A stretch of 64,000 bases of DNA, taken from NCBI RefSeq assembly GCF_000317285.1, contig NZ_AJLN01000116.1, positions 372,001 to 436,000 of the forward strand. The letters run 5' to 3'. The first letter of the stretch is position 1. The number at the start of each line of letters is the position of its first letter. Made by a program: the position numbers and the translations under genes. The DNA comes from Chlorogloeopsis fritschii PCC 6912. Lineage in GTDB: Bacteria > Cyanobacteriota > Cyanobacteriia > Cyanobacteriales > Nostocaceae. The notes below the pieces were generated by a model. That model worked only from the letters and a program-made list of their open reading frames with translations, made no database searches and was not told where the DNA came from. This document shows, in pieces, positions 17,087 through 25,972 of the stretch.

Positions 17087-17188
17087 ATGACTTTTAATTT
17101 AAGTGATGCTATCCAGGTGATTTTGATTGCTGCTGTTGCTAGTGCAGTCTTGTCTTCCGGTATTTGCTGGAGATTGCCCAAACCTTAA
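17087..17188 (+). CDS. Possible 33-residue single-helix membrane peptide
   Basis: ATG at 17087, stop TAA at 17186-17188. The peptide has a polar start (MTFNLSDA), one hydrophobic stretch of about 18 residues (VILIAAVASAVLSSGI) and a basic tail (CWRLPKP). A GAGGTA Shine-Dalgarno-like sequence lies 7 bp before the ATG. Single-helix peptides of this size are common in photosynthetic complexes, but I do not recognise this one. It may be chance; comparison with relatives would decide. Confidence 0.35.
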   Translation: MTFNLSDAIQVILIAAVASAVLSSGICWRLPKP

Positions 17189-17419
17189 ACAAGCAATAGT
17201 GAGCTTTATTTATCATCCCACAAAAGCGATCGCTTCTCATACCTTACAGTTAGCTGGCCATCTTCACAAAATTTAGTTTTAGCATCGGTGAACGGTCAAA
17301 GCCCCTCCTACCTAAGACAGTCTTATTCTTTAGCAGTAATTACTAGACTGGAGATAGGACAGTCATTTCTTTGACGCTTTGCGTGGCTAAGGTAACGCAA
17401 AGAGCTAGGAGGTTTAATT

Positions 17420-18394
17420 ATGGTTGAAGTTGCACAACAGAACGTCAAACAAGCGACCTTGGATTCTAGCAATTCCGAGTCCCAGAGCCGCAAACTTTCA
17501 GTACTGGCAGGAACATCCAAAGGGTTGTGGGTTCTTGAATCTGAGCAACGAATTGAACTTGAAGGCTTCGATATTACCGCGATCGCTCCCAGTAATGAAG
17601 GATTATGGGCGATCGCCAATCATAACTCAGTTTGGCAGCGCAACTTGAACGGCGAATGGCGCAAAGTCGCTTCGAGCGAAAACCTACGTTTGCATTGCCT
17701 TTTACCTATTGATGACACCGTTTTAGTTGGCACCTCTGAAGCTCATTTGATGCGAGTTGTCGAAGGAAATATGCAAATTATCGACAGCTTTGAGCAGGCA
17801 GAGGGAAGGGACGAATGGTATACTCCTTGGGGTGGATTGCCAGATGTGCGATCGCTGGCAGTGGGTACATCGGGTGAACTATACGCAAATATTCATGTGG
17901 GTGGAATCTTGCGTTCTCGCGATCAAGGAAAATCATGGCAACCAACCCTTGATATTCATGCCGATGTCCACGAAGTCCGAACCGCTGCCGATCGCCCTGG
18001 TTTGGTTCTAGCAGCGACGGCTCAAGGACTAGCTATGAGCCAAGATGGAGGAGACGATTGGAGCTTTGATCGAAAGAAACTCCATGCAATCTATGCACGG
18101 GCGATCAACCTGTGTGGAGACACCATTTTAATGAGTGTTTCGATGGGGCCTAGTGGTAGTAAAGCAGCCCTCTATCGGCGATCGCTTGACGAGATAGGAA
18201 CGTTTGAGAAGTGCGAGCAAGGATTGCCAGAATGGTTTTCAGACAATATCAATACGGGATGCATTGCTACCTCAGGAAATATAGCAGGATTTGCAACTCG
18301 TGATGGGCAAATTTTTCTCTCCAATGATGCTGGCTTGACGTGGGAGGGGATTGCCTCAGGTTTAGGACTTATTAACTGTCTGACTCTCATCTAA
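17420..18394 (+). CDS. BNR/Asp-box beta-propeller protein
   Basis: 324 residues with repeated four-stranded blades, each near an Asp-box motif: SRDQGKSWQ, SQDGGDDWS and SNDAGLTWE. Several blades start with a GTSKGLWVL or GTSGELYANI type strand. The architecture resembles photosystem-II assembly factor Ycf48/HCF136 and other sialidase-like propellers, but the typical Ycf48 lipoprotein signal is absent, so the protein is likely cytoplasmic. A strong AGGAGG sequence 9 bp before the ATG fixes the start. Convergent with the fibrillin-like gene, 8 bp away. A binding or scaffold role is inferred. Confidence 0.85.
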   Translation: MVEVAQQNVKQATLDSSNSESQSRKLSVLAGTSKGLWVLESEQRIELEGFDITAIAPSNEGLWAIANHNSVWQRNLNGEWRKVASSENLRLHCLLPIDDTVLVGTSEAHLMRVVEGNMQIIDSFEQAEGRDEWYTPWGGLPDVRSLAVGTSGELYANIHVGGILRSRDQGKSWQPTLDIHADVHEVRTAADRPGLVLAATAQGLAMSQDGGDDWSFDRKKLHAIYARAINLCGDTILMSVSMGPSGSKAALYRRSLDEIGTFEKCEQGLPEWFSDNINTGCIATSGNIAGFATRDGQIFLSNDAGLTWEGIASGLGLINCLTLI

Positions 18395-18402
18395 TCTCGA
18401 CA

Positions 18403-19149
18403 TTACTGCCGCTCACATACTAGAACCGTTCCCCGTTCCCCACGAGTAATCCGAAGTTCATCATCAAGATAGAGAATTTCTAGACGACCTTTAGGCGATC
18501 GCTGCATGGTGAAACAAACTTCTCCAGTTTCTGGATTCATTGCTTGTGGAGGAACCAAACCAAACATAAGCCAGAATAAAGCGGACTTGAATTTTTCTTG
18601 CCAACTTTTTTGTGAGGGTTGCTGCTGTCCAAAAACCGCTTGCCAATCGTCCATTTGATTTGGGTTTTGGGGCGTTAAAGTTCCTCCCGTAAATTTTACT
18701 TGTAGCAGGCGATCGCTAACCGGGTGACAGACCCCTTGATTGCGAACAATGCCAGCCAGCTTGGGAAGGGACTCGTCAATTGTCGTAAATTCCACAACAA
18801 TATCGTGGCTGCGCTGTTCTCCTTCCAATAACAAGACAGGTTGTAGAACTCGGTCAATGACCAATTTTAGTCCTGTCGGTTGAAACATATTAAAAGCGAG
18901 CCGACCGAGGGTATAGGCAAACTTTCCATCTTCAAGTTGCTCCCCTCCCGGAAAATTCGGCGCGCTAATCAACAACCAATTACTATCCAGTAGGGTGCCA
19001 CTATAGGCTGGTGCTTTCGTCGGGTTGAGAGGCTGGAGATTTTCAATCGCGTCAAGTACGGCTTTGTCCTTGGTGCTGCCACCGCAAGCAGCAAGCGCCT
19101 GACGCAAAGCTGTTTTAGCCGCTGTATATTTTCCCGTATCTACTGCCAT
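18403..19149 (-). CDS. Fibrillin / plastid-lipid-associated (PAP) family protein
   Basis: 248 residues. PAP/fibrillin features: SGTLLDSNWLLISAPNFPGG near the N-terminus, LGRLAFNMFQPTGLKLVIDR, and a C-terminal lipocalin-like end (LEILYLDDELRITRGERGTV). Fibrillins coat lipid droplets or thylakoid lipid zones and bind small lipophilic molecules such as plastoquinone or carotenoids. The N-terminal helix (KYTAAKTALRQALAACGG) is typical of cyanobacterial members. Convergent with the propeller gene. It stands beside a Rieske/PAO-like gene transcribed the other way, which suggests, without proof, a shared role in pigment or lipid turnover. Confidence 0.88.
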   Translation of the reverse strand: MAVDTGKYTAAKTALRQALAACGGSTKDKAVLDAIENLQPLNPTKAPAYSGTLLDSNWLLISAPNFPGGEQLEDGKFAYTLGRLAFNMFQPTGLKLVIDRVLQPVLLLEGEQRSHDIVVEFTTIDESLPKLAGIVRNQGVCHPVSDRLLQVKFTGGTLTPQNPNQMDDWQAVFGQQQPSQKSWQEKFKSALFWLMFGLVPPQAMNPETGEVCFTMQRSPKGRLEILYLDDELRITRGERGTVLVCERQ

Positions 19150-19285
19150 AGCGCCATCGATTTTTTACTTCAACTGATGTTACTTTAGACCATTTCTAAG
19201 ATCGAATGCGACTCACCAGTACCGTTCAAAAATTGTTACATTTTTTGTGGATAGGAAAATAAAAAGATTTTTTACACCTCCCACC

Positions 19286-20719
19286 ATGTCCAACAGCGTT
19301 TTATCTCAACAGGATTCTCAACAAGCACTCACATCCCAAACCATAGCACCACAAGAGTTTCCTGCGGGTGGACTCGATCCAGACCGCTTTGAGTGGCAAG
19401 AAGTTTGGTATCCTGTCGCTTACGTTGAAGACCTAGACAAATCTCAGCTAACTCGCTTCACCTTGCTAGAGCAGGACATTGTTTTGTGGTGGGACAAAAA
19501 CGAACAGACGTGGCGAGCATTTGTAGACCAATGCCCACACCGTTTAGCGCCGCTTTCAGAAGGCAGAATTAACGAGTTAGGACAGCTAGAATGTCCTTAT
19601 CATGGCTGGTCTTTTTCAGGAACCGGTCGGTGTGAACGTATCCCCCAACAAGCGGAAGGAACAAAAGCAGAAGTTTCTGGGCGTGCGTGCGTGACTTCTA
19701 TGCCCACCACTGTTCGTCAAGGGCTGTTGTTCGTTTATCCTGGTCGAGTAGAGAATGCGTCTAAAACTAAAGTTCCGATCGTCGAACCCCTGGAGGAAGA
19801 TCCTGAAGGCTGGATTTGCCTCAATACCTTTCGAGACTTACCCTATGATGCCCTAACGTTGATGGAAAACGTTCTCGATCCCAGCCATGTCCCTTACACG
19901 CACCACCGCACCGTTGGCAATCGGGCTAACGTGTCTGCCGTTGAATTGGAAGTCGTAGAATCAGGGAAGTGGGGGTTTAAAGGGACTTGGGCAGAAGGGC
20001 CTCGCAAAGGAACTCTAGGGCGTCAGGATACTACCTTCATTGCTCCTGGACTGATGTGGCACGACCTCACCTCCAAGCAGTTTGGCAGAACTTTGACAGT
20101 AGTTTATGCAACTCCAATTCGTAAGGGAGAATGTCGGTTATTTGCCCGCTTTCCCTTCAAATTCTCCTCCAAATTACCAGGACTGTTTCTGAAACTGACT
20201 CCACGCTGGTATTCACACATTGGACAAAATAACGTCCTGGAAGACGATCAGATTTTTCTGCATTACCAACAACGGTATCTCGAAAAACGAGGCGGCAGTG
20301 CCAACTTTACTAAAGCGTTTTATTTGCCGACTAAAGCCGACCTTTTCGTATTCCAGTTGCGTTCCTGGGTGAAGCAATATCATGCCGAACCATTTCCAGG
20401 AGAGACTCTGCCACCGCCATTACCTAAAGAAGCTCTACTAGACAGGTATCATTCCCACACGAAAAAATGCGCCAGTTGCCGCACTGCCTTGATTAACTTG
20501 CAACGGTTGAGGGTGGGAGTCGCTGTAGTGGCAGCATTGGTTTGGGGACTACTTCCCCTATTGGTGTTGATTCAGGGTCAAGCGTCTATTGTCACTGCTA
20601 CCATTTCTACTTTGGCTGTTGTTAGTGGTGCTTTGATTTGGTTTGGCTTAAGCAAGTTGGAGCGACAGTTTTACCAAGGACGAGAAGTCCCGCCTAGAAA
20701 TTTGCCAGAGAAAAAATAG
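19286..20719 (+). CDS. Rieske non-heme iron oxygenase of the PAO/TIC55-like family
   Basis: About 477 residues from the ATG at 19286; a GTG at 19247 is also in frame but lies in a non-conserved leader. The Rieske [2Fe-2S] site is clear: CPHRLAPLSEGR ... CPYHGW. The mononuclear-iron motif is in LMENVLDPSHVPYTHHR. The C-terminal half has the pheophorbide-a-oxygenase domain and a CxxC pair (KKCASCRTALINL), then two hydrophobic helices (GVAVVAALVWGLLPLLVLIQ and IVTATISTLAVVSGALIWFG) that anchor it in a membrane. Plant relatives (PAO, CAO, TIC55, PTC52) oxygenate chlorophyll-type substrates with ferredoxin. The substrate here is unknown. No operon partner. Confidence 0.92.
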   Translation: MSNSVLSQQDSQQALTSQTIAPQEFPAGGLDPDRFEWQEVWYPVAYVEDLDKSQLTRFTLLEQDIVLWWDKNEQTWRAFVDQCPHRLAPLSEGRINELGQLECPYHGWSFSGTGRCERIPQQAEGTKAEVSGRACVTSMPTTVRQGLLFVYPGRVENASKTKVPIVEPLEEDPEGWICLNTFRDLPYDALTLMENVLDPSHVPYTHHRTVGNRANVSAVELEVVESGKWGFKGTWAEGPRKGTLGRQDTTFIAPGLMWHDLTSKQFGRTLTVVYATPIRKGECRLFARFPFKFSSKLPGLFLKLTPRWYSHIGQNNVLEDDQIFLHYQQRYLEKRGGSANFTKAFYLPTKADLFVFQLRSWVKQYHAEPFPGETLPPPLPKEALLDRYHSHTKKCASCRTALINLQRLRVGVAVVAALVWGLLPLLVLIQGQASIVTATISTLAVVSGALIWFGLSKLERQFYQGREVPPRNLPEKK

Positions 20720-21472
20720 AAGAATTTCGGCGTTACTGAATTTAGGTATGAAACTTAAAAATCAGGCATTTATAAACTCTTACTCTCTGCGACTTTGCGT
20801 AACGCCAGTTGCTACAACGCGCTTAACCCGCAAGGGCGTACTGGCTCCTCTGCGTGAGGCAAATTCATACTTTGAATCAGCAACGCCAGAATTCTGTGTC
20901 AAGTTTGAATTGAGGGATAAAGGAACGAACCACAAAGGGCACGTAGACGCGAAGCGGCTTCCCGCAGGGTAGAACGCAAAGAAAGAAAAAATAAGAAAAT
21001 CAAAAATTAGTTTATCCATCAAAATCATCTTGACAGACTACTAGCTGTGACTGGGCAACAAAGATGCTTTATAAGTGCGTTTATCATCCTGTTTTCGTGC
21101 ATCCCTCTGCCACTAACTGCTTGGTGATTTAGTTGGGAGAGAAATGCACTACATTAAATGAAGTTTTTAACTACTTCAAAAAACTTACTACCTTTCCGCG
21201 ACAAGATTACTATTTCTTTGTGTCCTTTGTGTTCTTTGTGGTTGGTAAAAAAAACCCTTCCAGTTCGATTATTGATATTTTGCATCTACTCCCTAACACG
21301 CCAGTGTATTAATGGGTAAACAGGTTGCAGCGACTAGTCGTCGTAAACCAACAACAATGGATGTTACTTTTCATGATCGTGAAGAACGTTGTGAAGTTAC
21401 TTTTTGGCTGGTAAAACTAATGATGAGAGTAGCAAAACCTTAGACTACATCACACCTCTAATTGATGGATGA
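20720..21472. other. Repeat-rich spacer upstream-side of topA-like gene
   Basis: 753 bp without a confident gene. It contains an inserted palindromic repeat at 20802-20847, a GACGCGAAGCGGCTTCCCGC hairpin-type repeat at about 20943-20970, and a TTTGTGTCCTTTGTGTTC tract near 21215. A 43-codon frame (ATG at 21312, stop at 21441-21443) has no recognisable features and I do not call it. Confidence 0.55.
20802..20847. repeat. GAGGCAG/GCCGT-type palindromic element, copy in reverse orientation
   Basis: Begins ACGCCAGTTGCTACAAC, ends CGTACTGGCTC. Same termini as the 681-753 copy. Removing it would join GACTTTGCGTA to CTCTGCGTGAGG, a plausible uninterrupted repeat, but no empty copy is present in the window to prove it. 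Confidence 0.65.
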
Positions 21473-23632
21473 TTAAAAATTTAATTCGCCAAACTTTGGA
21501 CTCCACCAGCCTTTTTGCGTACTAAAGTAAGCCACATCTTTATGTTTTTTATCCTGACGGGACTCTTGAGCAGAACACCGTAGCATTGTCTTGTTCTGTC
21601 CATCCTTGACGTAACTGTACTCTTCTAGAGGCTTTTTACACACTGGGCAGGGATACGAAGTTAGCTTCACTGGAGGTATTTGCGGATTTTTATCTCTGCT
21701 TTCTTTGTTTCGAGGTAGTTCCCACTTTTTGTTGAGTTCGTTCCAAAACAGAACGGTATTTTCACACCCATTAACACATTTAAGAAAGTATTTCTTTTTA
21801 ACTTTAGTACTCTTAATTTTGGCTAGAAAATTATTGCAATGAGGGCAGCGAGTTCTGGAAGTTTCATATTTGCGTTCAACAGGAGAAACTTTAGCTTTAT
21901 CTGATCTGAAAACTACAGTTTTCGCTTTTGCCAAAGCTGGTGCAAAATAATTTTGATTCCAAGTTGTTAAGTAGTGCTGCCACCCCTGTTTTCCAAGAGC
22001 GATCGCATCGAGGGCATCTTCCATCTTGGCTGTGAATTCTGCCTCCAGCAGATCTGGCAATGCCTTCTGCAAGAAAGCATCAACCTCTAATCCTAAATCT
22101 GTTGGCTGTAAATTGTCTTTTGCTAACTGCACGTAACCCCGCTTCTTGAGAGTTGCAACAGTTGGAGCATAGGTACTGGGACGCCCTATTCCTTTGCGCT
22201 CCATTAGTTGCACTAGTTTCGGCTCACTGTAACGGGGTGGGGGTTGTGTCTGTTTTTTCTCATGGGCTGCATTTTCCAGGGTTAGGGCTTGTCCCTGCTG
22301 CAATAGTGGTAAAACTGTATCCTTACTGAGGTTGTTCCAGTAGCGAGCGTAACCGTAGAATTCTACTACTTGACCTCTCGCTTGCCACAATAGTTGTCCA
22401 GATTGAGTAATAACTTGAGTTTTACGCAATCGGGCAGAACAACATTGAGAAGCGATCGCTCGCTTCCAAATCATGACGTACAAATTGAATTCATCAGCAG
22501 GCAATTCTTGCCGCAATTGGGCTGAGGGACGAAAAACATCTGTGGGACGGATCGCCTCATGGGCTTCTTGAGCAGTTTTAGCACTGCGGTGCTTGGCAAG
22601 TTTTTGCGGTACATTCTGCGGATCGTTTTGTTCCAACCACTGCCGCGCACTCTTGACAAACTCAGGACTCAACATCACTGAGTCTGTGCGCATATATGTA
22701 ATTAACCCTGCCTCATATAGCTTTTGGGCGAGAAGCATGGTATGGGATGGTGTGAATTTGAGCTTTGAACCAGCAGCTTGTTGGAGGGTGGAAGTTGTGA
22801 AGGGTGGAGGTGGTTGGCGATGAACAGTTTTTCCTTCAATCTGAATAACTCGATGAGGATACCGCCGTGCTTCTTCAACTAACCTTGTTGCCTCTGCTTC
22901 CGAAAGCACACACTTAGACTCTGGTGTTTCTGTGTTATTTACAGCCGCATCATCATGGGTTTCTGTTTCTTGTTCTGGTGCTTCTTGTGGAGAATTCGCC
23001 GTACCTTTGTAAAAAGCCCGGAACCCCTCGGCATAATCTACCCAAACACTCCAGTAGTCTTGAGGGACAAAAGTTTGAATTTCCCTCTCCCGTTGGCAAA
23101 TCAGGTGTAAGGTGGCGCTTTGAACTCTGCCGACACTTTTAGCACCATTGTTTAACGCCCAAACTAATGGACTTCCTTTGTAACCTACTAACTTATCTAG
23201 ACAATCTCGGCATAATCCCGCGCCGATTAAGTTAAAGTCAAGCTTCCTGGGATTGGCGATCGCTCCTCGAACAGCTGCTGCCGTAATTTCAGAGTAGACA
23301 ACTCGTTTTGGTTCCCTCAATCCCAGTACTTCCTTCAGATGCCAAGCAATAGTTTCTCCCTCCCGATCTGGATCGGTTGCTAAGACAACTTCATCAACTT
23401 GCTTAACCGCAGCCTTTAATTGCTGGATAGTTTCTTTCGAGCGTTGATCGCGAGGTATATAATTACATCGCACACTACTGCCCTCCATGATGAACCCCAG
23501 CGAATCCTCACCTTCATCACTGAGTTCTCGAATGTGTCCGCAACTAGCACGAACAATCCAATCAGAACCAAGAATTTGACTGAGTTTTTTGACTTTACCA
23601 GGAGATTCAACCACTAGAAGGCGTTTGGGCAT
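21473..23632 (-). CDS. topA: Type IA DNA topoisomerase, short TopA paralogue
   Basis: 719 residues. The TOPRIM domain is intact (LLVVESPGKVKKL at 5-17, ATDPDREGETIAWHLK near 84-99). The active-site tyrosine is in AGLITYMRTDS near residue 313. Two C-terminal zinc-finger blocks (TRCPHCNNFLAKIK ... CVNGC and YPCPVCKKPLEEYSY ... RCS) replace the longer basic tail of the housekeeping cyanobacterial enzyme, and the whole protein is about 150 residues shorter than usual. It relaxes negative supercoils or decatenates through single-strand passage. I infer a second, accessory TopA. A LexA-type palindrome at 23686-23699 lies 54 bp upstream, so it may belong to the SOS response. The gene symbol names the family, not proof of the main copy. 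Confidence 0.9.
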   Translation of the reverse strand: MPKRLLVVESPGKVKKLSQILGSDWIVRASCGHIRELSDEGEDSLGFIMEGSSVRCNYIPRDQRSKETIQQLKAAVKQVDEVVLATDPDREGETIAWHLKEVLGLREPKRVVYSEITAAAVRGAIANPRKLDFNLIGAGLCRDCLDKLVGYKGSPLVWALNNGAKSVGRVQSATLHLICQREREIQTFVPQDYWSVWVDYAEGFRAFYKGTANSPQEAPEQETETHDDAAVNNTETPESKCVLSEAEATRLVEEARRYPHRVIQIEGKTVHRQPPPPFTTSTLQQAAGSKLKFTPSHTMLLAQKLYEAGLITYMRTDSVMLSPEFVKSARQWLEQNDPQNVPQKLAKHRSAKTAQEAHEAIRPTDVFRPSAQLRQELPADEFNLYVMIWKRAIASQCCSARLRKTQVITQSGQLLWQARGQVVEFYGYARYWNNLSKDTVLPLLQQGQALTLENAAHEKKQTQPPPRYSEPKLVQLMERKGIGRPSTYAPTVATLKKRGYVQLAKDNLQPTDLGLEVDAFLQKALPDLLEAEFTAKMEDALDAIALGKQGWQHYLTTWNQNYFAPALAKAKTVVFRSDKAKVSPVERKYETSRTRCPHCNNFLAKIKSTKVKKKYFLKCVNGCENTVLFWNELNKKWELPRNKESRDKNPQIPPVKLTSYPCPVCKKPLEEYSYVKDGQNKTMLRCSAQESRQDKKHKDVAYFSTQKGWWSPKFGELNF

Positions 23633-23685
23633 AGCACTTACTTGTTAAATGCTTGATAACAAAGGCAATTTTTTATCATACATTT

Positions 23686-23699
23686 AGTATATATGTACT
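23686..23699. promoter_or_regulatory. LexA-type palindrome upstream of the short topA
   Basis: AGTATATATGTACT; on the minus strand AGTACATATATACT. It differs by one base from the known cyanobacterial LexA consensus RGTACNNNDGTWCB. It lies 54-67 bp upstream of the topA start. Confidence 0.5.
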
Positions 23700-23750
23700 A
23701 AATTAGCTGTGATATCATTTCACAAAAAGTCTGATATAAATAACAGACCG

Positions 23751-23825
23751 TGTAGAGACGCGATAGATGAGGCAGCGCGTTGCGGGGGTTCCCCCCGTTG
23801 TAGCGACTGCCGTCGCGTCTCTACA
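23751..23825. repeat. Palindromic repeat split by a precise 45-bp insertion
   Basis: 23751-23768 (TGTAGAGACGCGATAGAT) and 23814-23825 (CGCGTCTCTACA) are the two parts of one 30-bp palindrome with 14-bp arms and a 2-bp centre. They are separated by 23769-23813, which starts GAGGCAGCGCG, has the inner hairpin CGGGGGTT/CCCCCCG and ends GCGACTGCCGT. Deleting those 45 bp restores the palindrome with no duplicated target bases. Confidence 0.9.
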
Positions 23826-23900
23826 AAAATTTATGTGTATTGTGATTAACGTGAAATGGTATGAGTTGTCCAGATTCCCCTGTTTACACTTTGTTTTTAT

Positions 23901-23914
23901 AGTACAATTGTACT
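23901..23914. promoter_or_regulatory. LexA-type palindrome (perfect consensus) upstream of the PD-(D/E)XK gene
   Basis: AGTACAATTGTACT is a perfect inverted repeat and fits RGTACNNNDGTWCB, the LexA box described in Anabaena-type cyanobacteria. It lies about 160 bp upstream of the ATG at 24076. Confidence 0.65.
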
Positions 23915-24033
23915 GTAATGGTGAAATCGCCTAAGTCAAAACACTCACTTAGTAGGATGCTTCTTGTTTTTGGACTAGAAGCATCTTTCTATTCACAGAC
24001 AATTGGTGTAACTACTTGAGTTCTGCTTTTAAT

Positions 24034-24047
24034 AATACAATTGTACT
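24034..24047. promoter_or_regulatory. Second LexA-like palindrome, one mismatch
   Basis: AATACAATTGTACT repeats the 23901 site with one changed base. It is 28 bp before the preferred ATG at 24076, a position where a repressor would block transcription or overlap the leader. Confidence 0.5.
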
Positions 24048-24075
24048 AACTAATTGTAATAGTGGAAGTGGAGCT

Positions 24076-24573
24076 ATGACTTACAGCTACAGCATGGAAG
24101 ATGCAGTACAGGTAGCCAAGCAAGCCGCTTGTGACATTGAAGCATGGTTGTGGGGTAAGCCAGAAACTATCAATGTTACCAATGTAGAGCATGACCCAGA
24201 TTACCAACGCACAGATGTTGACTTGGTTTGGACAACGAGAACGGGCGATATCCTGATTGAAGTAAAGGGCGATCGGTGGAACAAAACTCGAAACTTTTTC
24301 TTTGAAACCCACAGCAATCTAGAGAAGGGAAACCCCGGTTGCTTTATGTACACAGAAGCGCAGTTTATCTTTTACTACTTCGTCAATACTTGTCAACTGT
24401 ACCAATTACCGATGCCAAAGACGCGGGAGTGGTTTTTGATTACCATGCGCCGTTTTCAGGAACGTTCGACGATAACACCAGTGGGGAATAGCTATTACAC
24501 TACTGTAGGGCGACTTGTGCCAGTGACAACGGTGATGTTGGAAGTGCCGGGTGTGAAAATGGAGCAGTTGTAA
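24076..24573 (+). CDS. PD-(D/E)XK-like nuclease-fold protein, unnamed family
   Basis: 165 residues from the ATG at 24076, which has a GGAAGTGGAG Shine-Dalgarno region; an upstream TTG at 24016 runs through a LexA-like site and is less likely. The central DYQRTDVDLVW ... GDILIEVKGDRW holds the D ... E-x-K arrangement of the restriction-endonuclease fold, followed by KTRNFFFETHSN. Such small proteins resemble phage- or defence-linked nucleases and Holliday-junction resolvases. The family is not one I can name. LexA-type boxes at 23901 and 24034 suggest DNA-damage induction. It is convergent with dapL across a short hairpin. Confidence 0.7.
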   Translation: MTYSYSMEDAVQVAKQAACDIEAWLWGKPETINVTNVEHDPDYQRTDVDLVWTTRTGDILIEVKGDRWNKTRNFFFETHSNLEKGNPGCFMYTEAQFIFYYFVNTCQLYQLPMPKTREWFLITMRRFQERSTITPVGNSYYTTVGRLVPVTTVMLEVPGVKMEQL

Positions 24574-24619
24574 AAGATAAGTTTTCACAAAGCTTGTTTT
24601 CTCTGGCAACTGCCAAGCC

Positions 24620-24638
24620 CGGTGGGCATTGCCCACCG
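24620..24638. terminator. GGTGGGCA hairpin between convergent genes
   Basis: CGGTGGGCATTGCCCACCG is a perfect palindrome in the 76-bp gap between the nuclease-like gene and dapL. It could terminate in both directions, though there is no long T-run. It also resembles the arms of the GTGGGCAC repeat family. Confidence 0.5.
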
Positions 24639-24649
24639 CAACTTTGACT

Positions 24650-25885
24650 CTACACTTTAAACTTCTCGGTAATGCGTTTCATTGCCTCTTCTACATTCTC
24701 CCGGCTGTTAAATGCGGAAATGCGGAAGTAGCCTTCACCCGCAGCACCAAAGCCAGAACCGGGTGTGCCTACAACATTGCAAGTATGCAGCAATTTATCA
24801 AAGAAATCCCAGCTAGAAAGACTATTAGGTGTTTTCACCCAAACGTAAGGAGCATTTACACCACCATATACAGCTAATCCGGCTGCTGTTAGTTGCTCAC
24901 GGATAATTTTGGCGTTTTCCAGATAAAAGCTAACTAATGCCTTAGTTTGCGCCTGTCCTGCTTCAGAATAAACTGCTTCAGCCCCGCGTTGCACAATATA
25001 GGACACGCCATTGAATTTAGTAGATTGGCGGCGATTCCAAAGTTTCCACAACTCGACATCGGAACCATCAGCGGCTTTGGCTGTGAGGTTCTTTGGTACA
25101 ACCGTTAAGGCGCAGCGAGTTCCGGTAAATCCGGCATTTTTAGAGAAAGAACGAAACTCGATCGCACACTCTCTTGCTCCTTCTATTTCGTAGATGGAGT
25201 GCGGAATCGATGGATCGGTAATAAAGGCTTCGTAAGCTGCATCAAAGAAAATAATTGAGTTATTAGCTCTAGCATAGTCTACCCATGCTTTGAGGTGTTC
25301 TTTGGTGGCGGTTGCACCAGTGGGGTTATTGGGGAAACACAAGTAAATTAAATCGACTTTCTGCGAGGGAATTGTCGCGGTGAAGTTGTTTTCTGCTGTT
25401 ATTGGCAGATACACTAAACCCTCAAATTCGCCTTTATCGTTGGCTTCCCCAGTATTTCCCACCATGACATTAGTGTCTACATATACGGGATAAACCGGGT
25501 CTGTAACGGCAATGGTATTGTCATGTCCAAAGATTTCTAGAATATTGCCAGTGTCACATTTAGAACCATCAGATACAAATATTTCCGAAGCATCAATTTC
25601 GCATCCCCGTGCTTGGAAGTCGTATTTGGCGATTTTCTCCCGCAACCAAGCATAACCTTGCTCTGGGCCGTAGCCTTTAAAAGTAGCGCGATCGCCCATT
25701 TCTTCCACAGCTTTAATCATCGCTGTGCGGCAAGCTTCTGGTAGTGGTTCGGTGACATCACCAATCCCCAAGCGGATGATTTTGGCATCTGGATTCGCCT
25801 CAGCAAAGGCATTAACTCGTCGCGCAATTTCGGGAAACAGGTAACCTGCTTTGAGCTTCAAGTAGTTGTCGTTAATCGTTGCCAT
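24650..25885 (-). CDS. dapL: LL-diaminopimelate aminotransferase
   Basis: 411 residues from the ATG at 25885 ([20 protein letters not shown]); the frame is open 28 codons further up but those residues are not family-like. It is a fold-type-I PLP enzyme that transaminates tetrahydrodipicolinate to LL-diaminopimelate in the shortened lysine/peptidoglycan pathway used by cyanobacteria and plants. The PLP-lysine is in [13 protein letters not shown], with [11 protein letters not shown] near the N-terminus and [12 protein letters not shown] in the middle. The C-terminal [15 protein letters not shown] is also typical. Its upstream neighbour on the same strand is the CapA-type gene; the 87-bp gap between them makes co-transcription possible. 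Confidence 0.97.
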   Translation of the reverse strand: MATINDNYLKLKAGYLFPEIARRVNAFAEANPDAKIIRLGIGDVTEPLPEACRTAMIKAVEEMGDRATFKGYGPEQGYAWLREKIAKYDFQARGCEIDASEIFVSDGSKCDTGNILEIFGHDNTIAVTDPVYPVYVDTNVMVGNTGEANDKGEFEGLVYLPITAENNFTATIPSQKVDLIYLCFPNNPTGATATKEHLKAWVDYARANNSIIFFDAAYEAFITDPSIPHSIYEIEGARECAIEFRSFSKNAGFTGTRCALTVVPKNLTAKAADGSDVELWKLWNRRQSTKFNGVSYIVQRGAEAVYSEAGQAQTKALVSFYLENAKIIREQLTAAGLAVYGGVNAPYVWVKTPNSLSSWDFFDKLLHTCNVVGTPGSGFGAAGEGYFRISAFNSRENVEEAMKRITEKFKV

Positions 25886-25972
25886 AGTAGATTGTGAAAA
25901 ACGCCCTAGATAAAACAGCTTACTGCTAATTGATATGGGCGATACCTTTATTGCTTCTACCTTTTTCATACT

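Noticed and set aside
19247-19285. GTG start 13 codons upstream for the Rieske oxygenase
   Set aside because: The extra residues (MDRKIKRFFTPPT) are not family-like; the ATG at 19286 is preferred.
21312-21443. 43-codon frame (MGKQVAATSRRKPTTM...)
   Set aside because: No clear RBS, no recognisable domain, and surrounding DNA is repeat-rich.
24016-24075. TTG start for the PD-(D/E)XK protein
   Set aside because: The extra codons span a LexA-like box; the ATG at 24076 has a better Shine-Dalgarno sequence.
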